Source of the DNA: Caryophanales bacterium UBA5603
Lineage (GTDB): Bacteria; Bacillota_I; Bacilli_A; Izemoplasmatales; Hujiaoplasmataceae
Reading direction: 5' to 3'
Assembly: GCA_002424815.1 (NCBI GenBank)
Contig: DILB01000008.1
Span: 1 to 64,000, forward strand
Length of the DNA: 64,000 bases
Part shown: positions 28,292 to 36,916 of the stretch, piece by piece
How the letters are laid out: the number at the start of each line of letters is the position of its first letter
Numbering within the stretch: position 1 is the first letter of the stretch
Made by a program: the position numbers and the translations under genes
Notes under the pieces: model-generated
Database searches by the model: none
Seen by the model: the letters and a program-made list of their open reading frames with translations, nothing else
Told to the model about the DNA's origin: nothing

Positions 28292-30733
28292 CTATAACCA
28301 TTCTTTACGTCTTGCGAGGAAGAATCCTACAGTTAGGAAGCCGAGTCCGCCAAGAGTAAAGATTGAGGCGTTTCTAGCAGCACATCCTGTTGCAGGTGCT
28401 TCAACGATAATCGTAAAGGTTGCGGTTGATTCATTTCCCCATTCGTCAAATGCAGTCAGAATGACGGGATATTCACCAGGAACGTTAACATTGACTGTTC
28501 CGTCTCCAGGTTTTACATAAATACGGTTTGTAACGTTGCCATCGCGGTCATCCATAGCTCTCATGTTTGGCCACAAAGCATCATCCCATCCTTCGCCAGC
28601 AATGATTGTTACGGTGTCGGAATCAATGAAAGTGATGACAGGTGCATTTTTGTCCATATTAATCTCGAGTTCAGCTTGTTGAGCTTCTAGTCCTGTTTTG
28701 CCGTTATCAAATATAAGAACATAGGTTGCTGTGTTGTCCAAGTTAGCTTTGAGAACCAAAACTAATTCAGTAAGAGAATCATCTGCAGCATCATAATCAA
28801 TCGACTCAAATGGATTGGCAACGACTGTGCCATTCATTTTCAGTGTGAAGTATGGAGCAAGATCGATTTCCACTCTTGGATAAACTAATTCTTCATAATC
28901 AACATAATCATAAATCGGTTCTTTAATCGTTGGAACCATCATTTCCATAACGAAATCGTCATGGTCGGTAGTATAACCAAATGATCCAGTAGTTGCGCCA
29001 GAGATACCGGTGTAAATAACTTTAACTTCGCCAGCAACCATCGTGTCAAATCCATCGATGTTATCCTCACCAGAATATTTGGTATCACCAGCATGAACAA
29101 TAATTCCGCCAGTAGCAGGAACACTACCAGTCACAAGAATTCCTTTGCCAGGTACACCATCAGGTGTTTTGAATGCATCAAGCATTGGTAATGGGGTTTC
29201 CCAACCCGTTGCATTGACATCCCAGCTCCAGTTATGAATACCAAGATTGTCTTCATAAGTATTCGTTTTGTTCAAATATAAAACGATGACATTTGCTTTA
29301 TCGGGTTTTGCAACAAAATGAGTTTGATGTCCGCCTTGGAAATAGTAAACATGTATTTCATCAACGGTTCCATTTTTAATTGCAGTAACATCAAAATTGA
29401 TGTGCTCGCCATCTGGCGTTTCACGAGATGCCCAGCGGTCATCAGTTGTAATGTCTTTGCCAAGTGGAATAATACCAATGGTGTCGGATGCATCATCATC
29501 AATATTAATTTCCATGACAGCACCAAAGCTATCAACACCTGATTTTTGAACAGGAGCTTGTGATCCATCTGTACCAGTTCCCCAAGTCCAAAGACCAACT
29601 GAAGCATAATTGCTATCCCATCTTTGATAATGGAATACGACGCGTCCTGCAACATTGGCAGGAATATCGCCTTTAACATAAGCGGGATAAACTGTCGTAT
29701 CGATTGTGATTCCACCTGAGCCTGTAGGTACATAGTTGTAGCCAACGATTTCGTATTTTTGATACGTCGTTACCGTTGGAGTTTGTGTTTGGTCGTAGAA
29801 AGCTGTAATAACATCAGATGAGAATTTAACAAGAATTGTATTTTTCATTGAAGCGTAAGTTCCACTTAATACATAAGATGCATTGTTGAAAGCAATCATT
29901 TTGAATGCAAAGGAAGCATCTGCGTATTGTTGAACTTTGTCAAAACCTTTGTAAACGTCACTTGAAACATAAATTGCAGTGACTTCGCCTGCGCCAAGAC
30001 CTGCAGCAGCGTCCATGACGTCGCCAGTTTTTTTAGTAGCGTCATTTCCAGCATAAACAAGGAAGTTTGCGGAAGCAGCGTTAGCGCCAACTAATGCGTT
30101 GACCATACCAATGCGACCTTCTTTACCTTCGGGGGTCAAGAATTTACCCGTGAAGATTGGTGTTGGTGTTCCCCAAACACCCCATTGACCGACGTTTTCA
30201 TCGTTGTACCATCCACCCCAAGAATGAATGCCAAGATTGGCTTCATAAATTTCAGTTGCGGTAAAATATACAACAAATACAGTTGCGTAAGTCTGACTAG
30301 CAACAAACACTCTGTCAGAACCGCTAAAGAAGTAAACATGCATCGTGGCTCCGGCTGCGGCTGCAGCAACGTTCACCATGATATTCATGGGTCCATCTTG
30401 ACCGGGATATGTATCCTTGTGATTCCAACGAGCATCGCTGTCAAAATTGTCTGCAATTGGGATAGATCCCATTTCTGTTGCATCTGATCCGATATTGACA
30501 TCGAAGTAAACTCCGAAATCATCTGTTCCAGTTACAGCAACAGCATCAGAAGATCCACCAGTTCCGGTTCCCCAGACCCAAAGGCCGACATTGTCGTAAT
30601 CACCATACCATTTTTGGTAATGGTAAACCACTTTACCGGCAGCAGCTGCTTCAACGACTGTATTTTGTACTGTTGTTGCGATGCCAAGTAAAGCGATTGC
30701 TGCGAAAAATAATAGCAATAAGCTTTTTTTCAT
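28292..30733 (-). CDS. Surface alpha-glucan-binding protein with CBM41 repeats, C-terminal anchor, no catalytic domain
   Basis: 813 residues. Signal peptide at 1-30. Two homologous halves (about 32-290 and 345-610), each beginning with a CBM41/PUD-type module: VVYHYQKWYGDYDNVGLWVW and VVFHYQRWDSNYASVGLWTW, the aromatic-rich alpha-glucan-binding face. Each is followed by a second, related module containing NLGIHSW or NLGIHNW. Then a beta-sandwich region and an Ig/DUF5011-like domain (DKNAPVITF ... MDDRDGNV ... DEWGNESTATFTI). The C-terminus is TGCAARNAS, one membrane helix, then RRKEWL. No glycosidase motif anywhere. First gene of the ABC operon, so probably captures starch or glycogen at the surface. 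Site AGGAGGAT before the ATG. Confidence 0.85.
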   Translation of the reverse strand: MKKSLLLLFFAAIALLGIATTVQNTVVEAAAAGKVVYHYQKWYGDYDNVGLWVWGTGTGGSSDAVAVTGTDDFGVYFDVNIGSDATEMGSIPIADNFDSDARWNHKDTYPGQDGPMNIMVNVAAAAAGATMHVYFFSGSDRVFVASQTYATVFVVYFTATEIYEANLGIHSWGGWYNDENVGQWGVWGTPTPIFTGKFLTPEGKEGRIGMVNALVGANAASANFLVYAGNDATKKTGDVMDAAAGLGAGEVTAIYVSSDVYKGFDKVQQYADASFAFKMIAFNNASYVLSGTYASMKNTILVKFSSDVITAFYDQTQTPTVTTYQKYEIVGYNYVPTGSGGITIDTTVYPAYVKGDIPANVAGRVVFHYQRWDSNYASVGLWTWGTGTDGSQAPVQKSGVDSFGAVMEINIDDDASDTIGIIPLGKDITTDDRWASRETPDGEHINFDVTAIKNGTVDEIHVYYFQGGHQTHFVAKPDKANVIVLYLNKTNTYEDNLGIHNWSWDVNATGWETPLPMLDAFKTPDGVPGKGILVTGSVPATGGIIVHAGDTKYSGEDNIDGFDTMVAGEVKVIYTGISGATTGSFGYTTDHDDFVMEMMVPTIKEPIYDYVDYEELVYPRVEIDLAPYFTLKMNGTVVANPFESIDYDAADDSLTELVLVLKANLDNTATYVLIFDNGKTGLEAQQAELEINMDKNAPVITFIDSDTVTIIAGEGWDDALWPNMRAMDDRDGNVTNRIYVKPGDGTVNVNVPGEYPVILTAFDEWGNESTATFTIIVEAPATGCAARNASIFTLGGLGFLTVGFFLARRKEWL

Positions 30734-30760
30734 TTTATCCTCCTATTAAGAATTTTCTGA

Positions 30761-30778
30761 CCCAATAAATATATTGGG
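30761..30778 (-). other. Hairpin in the 5' leader of the glucan-binding/ABC operon
   Basis: Perfect 7-bp stem CCCAATA / TATTGGG with a 4-base loop, between the promoter and ribosome site. No T-tract; may stabilise or control the messenger. Confidence 0.5.
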
Positions 30779-30793
30779 CCAATTTACGCAACT

Positions 30794-30822
30794 ATAATAC
30801 TACTTACATGATGTTAATGCAA
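30794..30822 (-). promoter_or_regulatory. Promoter of the glucan-binding/ABC operon
   Basis: Minus strand TTGCAT, exactly 17 bases, TATTAT. The -35 overlaps the cre-like site at 30818-30831. Confidence 0.7.
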
Positions 30823-30831
30823 GCGTTTTTA
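30818..30831. promoter_or_regulatory. cre-like site over the -35 of the ABC operon
   Basis: TGCAAGCGTTTTTA matches 12 of 14 positions of the CcpA consensus TGWAANCGNTNWCA. Could be bound by CcpA or by a MalR-type LacI regulator. Confidence 0.5.
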
Positions 30832-30841
30832 TTCAGGTCCA

Positions 30842-30865
30842 AAGCGTAATCGGTTACATACGCTT
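30842..30865. promoter_or_regulatory. Nested palindrome between the divergent ABC operon and pullulanase
   Basis: Outer arms AAGCGTA and TACGCTT are a perfect 7-bp inverted repeat separated by 10 bases. Nested inside is GTAATCGGTTAC, a near-palindrome with central CG as bound by LacI-family regulators. A related site occurs upstream of the GH16 pair. Confidence 0.55.
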
Positions 30866-30891
30866 AACTATAAAAACCTTGGAAAATATGA

Positions 30892-30897
30892 TAAAAT
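30892..30897 (+). promoter_or_regulatory. Extended -10 promoter of the pullulanase
   Basis: TGA-TAAAAT; no clear -35. The site TGTAAACGTTTGA at 30905-30917, partly matching cre, covers the expected transcription start and would allow repression. Confidence 0.5.
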
Positions 30898-30940
30898 ATA
30901 TCGATGTAAACGTTTGATTTAAAAAAGAAGGTATATAATT

Positions 30941-33772
30941 ATGAAAAAAATATTATTATTATTTTTTACATTCATTATTGGTTTTGTGTTTGTTCCATCT
31001 GTTATCATATCTGCTGAACAAACCGCTCCAGATACAATGGTTATTCATTATTTTCGTTATGCTGGAGATTATAGTGCTGGTTGGAATTTTTGGCTTTGGC
31101 CAGAAGGTGGTGCAGGCTCATCGAAAGCGATTGATACCGATGATTTAGGAATCGTTACCGATTCTTTTGGATCTGTCACAACCGTTGATATATCAGGCAT
31201 AACCGCCACTCGAATGGGTATTATTGTTAGACTTGGTGAATGGGTCAAGAAAGACATTGATAAAGACCGTTTCATCAACATTCCAACAACGGCTGAAAAT
31301 GGTGTGTTTCATGTTTACTTAGTTGAAGGTGACGAACGAATTGGATATTCGTTAAATGATCCAAACGGACCCGATAAAAGTGATAAAGTCACTGGTGCAT
31401 ACTTTAACGCAATGCGCACCATCAAGTTTTCTTTAACTTCAGCTGTAACTGCTGATAAGGTCAGTTTGTCAATTAATGGCATTTCTTCAAGCGCAAATGT
31501 CACGATGTCCGGCTTATTAGGAACTATGACCATACCTTCTGATGTTGATTTAACTAAAACTTATACCATTAGCGTGTTATTCCCTGAGGGGACTAAAACT
31601 TATGATGTTACATTTGATGGTATCTATGATAGTACGGAATTTGAAACCGCTTTTGGTTATGAAGGTGATGATCTTGGCGCTGTTGTTACAGAATCAACGA
31701 CCAATTTCAGACTTTGGGCTCCTATATCTAGTTCGGTAACGTTAAAAATTTATAATTCCGGATCCCCTGCTTATTTGTTAGCTAAAGATTCGACCGCAAC
31801 AGATACACCCTCGCAATCTATCGCGATGACAAAAAGTGAAAAAGGCACCTGGGTTGCTTCGGTTGCTCAAAATCTTCATGGTAAATATTATACTTATGTT
31901 GTGACTAATGGAATTAAAACCAATGAAGTTGTTGATCCATATGCAAAAAGCGTTGGTGTGAATGGAATCCGTGGAATGATTGTGGATTTTTCGCAAACGA
32001 ATCCAGAAGGCTTTGTTTATGGCAAACGTCCCAACACCATGACAAATTACACCGATGCGATTATCTATGAAATTCATGTTCGCGATTTAACAAGTCATTC
32101 CAGTTGGGTTGTTGACTCACAATATGAAAAATATCGTGGAAAATTCATGGGCTTCACCATCGAAAACACGAAATATCAAGGTGTTTCAACCGGAATCGAT
32201 CACATTAAAGAATTAGGTGTAACGCATGTACAAATTCTTCCATTCTTCGATTACGGAAATGCCATTGATGAATCGGGGGCAGCGACTCAATTTAACTGGG
32301 GTTATATGCCGCTCAATTTTAACGCTTTAGAAGGTCATTACTCAACCAATCCATTTGACGGTGCTGTCCGTATCAATGAATTCAAACAGTTAATGGTGAC
32401 GATGGATAAAAACAATCTTCGCGTTGTCATGGATGTTGTGTATAACCATACAGGTCAAAGCGGTGATTCAAACTTTAGCTTAATATTACCGGGATATTAT
32501 TACCGTATGAACTCAGATGGTTCTTTCTCGAATGGTTCAGGTACGGGTAATGAAACTGCTTCTGAACGGTTTATGATGCAAAAGTTCATGGTAGACTCTG
32601 TTGTTTTTTGGGCTAATGAATATAATATCTCTGGTTTCCGATTTGACTTAATGGCTCTTCATGATACAGAGACAATGAACAAAATTGTTGCTGCATTACA
32701 TGAAATCGATAATACTATTCTAATTTTTGGCGAACCTTGGACGGGTGGTGGAACACCCCTGTCTCCCGCAATTGCTGCAGACAAAGTCAATCTTGTAAAT
32801 ATGCCAGGTGTAGCTGCTTTTAATGATGAAATCCGTGATGGAGTTAAAGGCTCTGTATTTAATGCTTCAGCTGGAGGTTTCGTGCAAGGAAAAACTGACC
32901 TTCCAACGCTAAATAAACTTAAATACGGTATCGTCGGCGGAACACAGTTTCCCGGAATTGATAGTGCTGATCTTTCTTATTCGCGTTTTTGGGGAAATAA
33001 TCCTAGCCAAGTCATCAATTATGTGAGTGCACATGACAACAATACTCTTTATGATAAATTAATGATGTCAACGACATACACCCAAAAACAATTTATTCCA
33101 GACATGATTAAGCAAGCCAATGCAGTTGTATTATTAGCTCAAGGTATTCCGTTTATTCATGCTGGAGAAGAGTTTATGAGATCGAAACCGTGTGCAACAG
33201 GATATTCGGAAACTTGTGATGCTGCGAAGAAATACGACCATAATTCTTATCAATCTCCTGATTCGGTCAATCAACTTCGTTGGAATCTCAAAGCAGAAGA
33301 AAAGAACTTGGCGGTATTTAATTACTATAAAGATTTAATTGCCTTTAGGAAAGCTCACCCCGCTCTGAGAATGACAACTTCTGCACAAGTTATTGCGGCT
33401 TTAGATTTTATTGAATTCAACGATCCAACTGTTGTTGGTTACACTTTATCAGATTATGCGAATGGCGACTCCTATGACACAATCTTAATCATCCATAACA
33501 CCGGAGATTTTGCTTCTGTCAAGTTGCCAGAGGGCGAGGATTGGAATTTAATAGGTAATCGCAACGGTATAAGCAACACAATCATCAAGACTTATCTTGG
33601 CGGAGGAAACATTCCTTTGCTTGAAAATGAAACTGTTATTCTCTACCGTGGCGTCGTGATTTTACCAGAAGAATCGACAGGTTGCCCATCTTGTCAAGAA
33701 ATTAACGCTGCCATTGTGGCTATGAACGTTTTGGTTATCGGCTTATTCTTCTTATTTAGAAAAAAATTCTAA
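30941..33772 (+). CDS. pulA: Secreted, C-terminally anchored type I pullulanase
   Basis: Cuts alpha-1,6 branches of pullulan, starch or glycogen outside the cell. 943 residues: signal peptide 1-26; CBM41 starting MVIHYFRYAGDYSAGWNFWL; a linker beta-domain; CBM48 near 235-320 (TNFRLWAPISSSVTLKIY); GH13_14 barrel with the pullulanase type I box NWGYMPLNFNALEG, VVMDVVYNHTG, GFRFDLMALHD (nucleophile Asp), FGEPWTGG (acid Glu) and SAHDNNTLYD. The end is STGCPSC, one membrane helix and RKKF, resembling the tail of the divergently encoded glucan-binding protein. Site GAAGGT before the ATG. Divergent from the ABC operon with shared operators. Confidence 0.93.
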   Translation: MKKILLLFFTFIIGFVFVPSVIISAEQTAPDTMVIHYFRYAGDYSAGWNFWLWPEGGAGSSKAIDTDDLGIVTDSFGSVTTVDISGITATRMGIIVRLGEWVKKDIDKDRFINIPTTAENGVFHVYLVEGDERIGYSLNDPNGPDKSDKVTGAYFNAMRTIKFSLTSAVTADKVSLSINGISSSANVTMSGLLGTMTIPSDVDLTKTYTISVLFPEGTKTYDVTFDGIYDSTEFETAFGYEGDDLGAVVTESTTNFRLWAPISSSVTLKIYNSGSPAYLLAKDSTATDTPSQSIAMTKSEKGTWVASVAQNLHGKYYTYVVTNGIKTNEVVDPYAKSVGVNGIRGMIVDFSQTNPEGFVYGKRPNTMTNYTDAIIYEIHVRDLTSHSSWVVDSQYEKYRGKFMGFTIENTKYQGVSTGIDHIKELGVTHVQILPFFDYGNAIDESGAATQFNWGYMPLNFNALEGHYSTNPFDGAVRINEFKQLMVTMDKNNLRVVMDVVYNHTGQSGDSNFSLILPGYYYRMNSDGSFSNGSGTGNETASERFMMQKFMVDSVVFWANEYNISGFRFDLMALHDTETMNKIVAALHEIDNTILIFGEPWTGGGTPLSPAIAADKVNLVNMPGVAAFNDEIRDGVKGSVFNASAGGFVQGKTDLPTLNKLKYGIVGGTQFPGIDSADLSYSRFWGNNPSQVINYVSAHDNNTLYDKLMMSTTYTQKQFIPDMIKQANAVVLLAQGIPFIHAGEEFMRSKPCATGYSETCDAAKKYDHNSYQSPDSVNQLRWNLKAEEKNLAVFNYYKDLIAFRKAHPALRMTTSAQVIAALDFIEFNDPTVVGYTLSDYANGDSYDTILIIHNTGDFASVKLPEGEDWNLIGNRNGISNTIIKTYLGGGNIPLLENETVILYRGVVILPEESTGCPSCQEINAAIVAMNVLVIGLFFLFRKKF

Positions 33773-33786
33773 TCATCAATTAATAT

Positions 33787-33815
33787 AAAAGGCCGCTTGG
33801 CTCAAGCGACCTTTT
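33787..33815. terminator. Bidirectional terminator between pullulanase and the DUF1189 gene
   Basis: Stem AAAAGGcCGCTTG / CAAGCGaCCTTTT, one mismatch, loop 3, flanked by T- and A-runs, between convergent genes. Confidence 0.8.
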
Positions 33816-33820
33816 ATTAT

Positions 33821-34663
33821 TTATACATTCTTATTGCTTATTTCTTTAATTTTCGATCCTTTGAAAATAGAAATTAAAGCTATCAGAGGTGTTGCAAATT
33901 GGTAAATTACTACTGTAAAAGCATTGATTTCCATGATGCCTGCTATTCCAACAATAAAACTGATGAGTGAAGGTATCGTCATTGATGCAATAACAATCTT
34001 TAAATTATCAGTAAATTTTGTGACTTTTTGAAAACGAATCCTGACAAAGATAAATATCGCACTTACAACTAAGATTAATACCAAATTTAAGAAAGCGGTA
34101 ATTCCTGTATAATAAACAACAGATACGAATATCGCATAAGAAGAAAACGCCTCGTCAATCATATTTGCGAATCTTGAAACGGCTTCTGATTGAGTCATCA
34201 TCCTCAAATCGGCAAATCGAACTAACGTTGTTATGTTGGAATATCCAACTTCAAGTACTTGTTTACCTTCGACGTCATAATAGACTATTCTCTCTGGTTC
34301 AAATACCAATGATCGATCTGATATTGTATATTCTTCAAATGGCATAAACACAATATTTAAGGTTTCGTTATCAAGATTAGTAGTTGTTAGTGTTGTAACA
34401 ACGGCTGTTTCATAATACATTCCACTTTTACTAATTTCGATATCTTCGGGTAACTGAGATGGTAACCAATCAGGATAACTTTGCCTCATTCCAGCCGAAA
34501 AATTATACAAATCCCATCCACCTGTTTTGATGATCTGATAATTTAACGGAAAACTAATTATGAAAACTAATAATAGGAAATAAAGAACAAACTGATTTAA
34601 AGGATGGTTTCGAAGATTGAAAATATTTTTAAATTTGAAACTATTCGCAATAATTTTAAGCAT
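33821..34663 (-). CDS. DUF1189-family membrane protein (YvdJ-like)
   Basis: 280 residues from the ATG at 34663. One helix near 35-50, an external region of about 110 residues, then four helices (about 160-275). The arrangement resembles DUF1189 proteins such as B. subtilis YvdJ, which sits in the maltodextrin operon; the function is not established. An upstream ATG at 34687 lacks a ribosome site, whereas 34663 has AGAAGGT seven bases before it. The start overlaps the amylase stop by eight bases. Its location after an amylase gene supports a role linked to alpha-glucan use, by inference. Confidence 0.6.
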   Translation of the reverse strand: MLKIIANSFKFKNIFNLRNHPLNQFVLYFLLLVFIISFPLNYQIIKTGGWDLYNFSAGMRQSYPDWLPSQLPEDIEISKSGMYYETAVVTTLTTTNLDNETLNIVFMPFEEYTISDRSLVFEPERIVYYDVEGKQVLEVGYSNITTLVRFADLRMMTQSEAVSRFANMIDEAFSSYAIFVSVVYYTGITAFLNLVLILVVSAIFIFVRIRFQKVTKFTDNLKIVIASMTIPSLISFIVGIAGIMEINAFTVVIYQFATPLIALISIFKGSKIKEISNKNV

Positions 34664-36254
34664 TCGGTGTACCTTCTGTGACATCAATGATTATGGTCGA
34701 TTTTGCAGGTATTTTAGTAATATTAGAAAAATCAGTCACATTACTTAAATAGATGATGGTTCCCCCAAAATTTATTTCGGCCGATTCAATGCTTGCGAAA
34801 TTGTGAATTATTAATAATTTTTGATGATATTCACCAAATTTATATTCGCGATAAAATCCTTGAAGTGATCCTGTATTCCCTTCATATGCGACAAAGCTAT
34901 TTCCATATTTCAATGCAATATTATTGTTTCTAACTGTTAATATTGATTTATATAAATTGAGTAATGAATCGGGGTTGATTAATTGTTCTTTAGCCGAGTA
35001 TACATTATCATTTTGTGCATTAACTGCAAAGAGTGTGGCATGACCAGAAGTCAGCCAATCGGTAGTATTAGAATCTCCCCATAAAAATGGTAATCTTCTG
35101 GTTTCGTCCCAAATATCAGGTCCGTTGGCTTTATAACCATACATTCCTATTTCCTCACCATAATAGATGATGGGATTACCTGGTAAAACCAATAACATTT
35201 CAGCAGCTAATTTTAATCCAGTAACATCGCCATATGCAATGGAAGCTAATCGATCCATATCGTGATTTACAATGAAAGGAGTACTAATAAAATTGGCGTC
35301 ATTTTTACGATAACTTGAATAAATAGCACTCAAATTTGTAACATAGCCACGATTGACATTATTCATAAAAGAACTCCTGATTCGCGCTGCGATTGGAAAA
35401 TCTATTGCAGAATCGAGGCCAATAAAATATTCACCAACTACTTGGTAAAGAGATTCTTCGTATATTTCACCAATAATAAAGATGTTTTTTGCATATGCAT
35501 CAATTGCATCTGAATATTCGCGCAGATATAGAACGTTATCAAAGTAATCATAAGCCTCTGATGGGTATTCGTTTGTGCCATAAAAATGATGGGCCGCATC
35601 AAGTCGGAACCCTTTAACGCCTTTATCAATCCAAAACTTAGAAATATTAATAATTTCATTTTTGACGTCATCGTTATACATGTTTACATCTGGCATTGTG
35701 TGAGAAAAATATCCGCAATATTTACCAATATCGGTTGTATGCCAGATATTTTGATTCCAGCTGCCTAGCATCTTTGAGGTATCAGTTGTATTAGGAATAA
35801 AATTGTAATATTCTTGATAATACGTATCACCATTTAAAGCCGCAATAAACCATGGATGTTGATTTGATGTGTGATTAAAAACCATATCAAGCATGATTCT
35901 CATTCCCAATTTATTTGCCTCTTTAACCAAGTTTTCAAAATCATCCATTGTCCCATAATCTTCGTTGACATCATAATAATCTTCAACGTCATATCCATGG
36001 TAAGATGATGAAGGATGTATTGGCATCAGCCAAAGTCCGGTGATGCCTAATTCGTGAAGATATGATAGTTTTTCTGTGATTCCGTTGAAATCCCCAATTC
36101 CATCCTCATCGCTGTCTGAAAAACTACGGACAAAGATTTCATAATATACGCCATTTTCGGGGTTAATTGCTTCCCAATTTATTTTATTGTTACACGCTGT
36201 TAAGGTAATCACCGTGAGAAGTGTTACGATGATAATCATCCATTTTTTAATCAT
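34656..36254 (-). CDS. GH13 alpha-amylase lipoprotein
   Basis: 532 residues, secreted lipoprotein: signal ends LTAC with Cys21. The GH13 barrel begins GVYYEIFVRSFSDSDEDGIG. Conserved regions: MLDMVFNHTS, GFRLDAAHHF with the nucleophile Asp, IIGEIYEE with the acid Glu, and VNHDMDR with the transition-state Asp. The SDSDEDGIGDF segment fits a calcium site seen in alpha-amylases and oligo-1,6-glucosidase relatives. Expected to cut alpha-1,4 bonds at the cell surface. Overlaps the RDD gene by eight bases (ATGATTAA) and the DUF1189 gene at its end, so all three form one operon. Confidence 0.9.
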   Translation of the reverse strand: MIKKWMIIIVTLLTVITLTACNNKINWEAINPENGVYYEIFVRSFSDSDEDGIGDFNGITEKLSYLHELGITGLWLMPIHPSSSYHGYDVEDYYDVNEDYGTMDDFENLVKEANKLGMRIMLDMVFNHTSNQHPWFIAALNGDTYYQEYYNFIPNTTDTSKMLGSWNQNIWHTTDIGKYCGYFSHTMPDVNMYNDDVKNEIINISKFWIDKGVKGFRLDAAHHFYGTNEYPSEAYDYFDNVLYLREYSDAIDAYAKNIFIIGEIYEESLYQVVGEYFIGLDSAIDFPIAARIRSSFMNNVNRGYVTNLSAIYSSYRKNDANFISTPFIVNHDMDRLASIAYGDVTGLKLAAEMLLVLPGNPIIYYGEEIGMYGYKANGPDIWDETRRLPFLWGDSNTTDWLTSGHATLFAVNAQNDNVYSAKEQLINPDSLLNLYKSILTVRNNNIALKYGNSFVAYEGNTGSLQGFYREYKFGEYHQKLLIIHNFASIESAEINFGGTIIYLSNVTDFSNITKIPAKSTIIIDVTEGTPNA

Positions 36255-36738
36255 AACTACTGCCCTCCAAATGTTTTTTTACCGACTCGGTTCTTGTCAA
36301 AACCGAACCTTCTTTATCACTGACATACAGTGTCAAACAAATAACTTTTGTTCCAAAAATAAAATCATGAATTACGCGTCCGTCTTTTCTAGATGAGGCT
36401 ATGATTCCACAAACCAATAGATAAAAACCAAACGTACCTATCATCAAGAATCCTTTTACGATTTCCCTTAAAACCAAAACAAGGACGTGAGGTGATCGTT
36501 CGCTCTTGGCGTAAACCACTTTCATTTTTTGATTGCGTTTTCCAAAAGTTTGTCCTTTAGATATAAATTGTGGAATTATAAGTGTCCCAAAATACGATAT
36601 ACTCGCAGCTAAAGTTAATTTTAGTTCATCAGAAACGCTATCAATCGTTCCGATGGCAATAATTAGAAGAATAAATAAAACGGTCGACATGGAAATGTCG
36701 ATAGAAAATGCTCTAATTCGTCTTTCAAATGAATTCAC
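36247..36738 (-). CDS. RDD-family membrane protein
   Basis: 163 residues with three or four hydrophobic segments. The first segment contains RIRAFSIDISMS, the Arg-Asp pattern that names the family, followed later by FGKRNQKMKVVY and DGRVIHDFIFGTKVI. RDD proteins are poorly characterised; some act in ion transport. Start is GTG at 36738 with GAGGCGAT upstream. First gene of the operon with the amylase lipoprotein and DUF1189 protein. Confidence 0.85.
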   Translation of the reverse strand: MNSFERRIRAFSIDISMSTVLFILLIIAIGTIDSVSDELKLTLAASISYFGTLIIPQFISKGQTFGKRNQKMKVVYAKSERSPHVLVLVLREIVKGFLMIGTFGFYLLVCGIIASSRKDGRVIHDFIFGTKVICLTLYVSDKEGSVLTRTESVKKHLEGSSYD

Positions 36739-36773
36739 TTGGATCGCCTCGCTATCAAAAACTATGCACTATC

Positions 36774-36779
36774 ATTATA
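36774..36779 (-). promoter_or_regulatory. -10 element of the RDD-amylase operon
   Basis: Minus strand TATAAT about 36 bases before the GTG start; -35 unclear. Confidence 0.45.
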
Positions 36780-36852
36780 CTATAATTTCTGTTTTACTTT
36801 AAAACAATCTCCCTAATTTGAAAAGATGAAAACTATTCCATGTGGCATTGAA

Positions 36853-36880
36853 TTGAAAACCGGTAAAAAAATGATACAAT
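36853..36880 (+). promoter_or_regulatory. Promoter of the second neopullulanase gene, with an operator-like site
   Basis: TTGAAA, 16 bases, TGA-TACAAT. GAAAACCGGTAAAA (36855-36868), a CG-centred LacI-type half-palindrome, overlaps the -35. Confidence 0.65.
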
Positions 36881-36916
36881 GATACTGGATTATATATATC
36901 AAAGGTAGGTACCAAT

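Noticed and set aside
29272..29745. 157-residue minus-strand open frame inside the glucan-binding protein gene
   Set aside because: Shadow frame; the containing gene has clear repeats, signal peptide and anchor.
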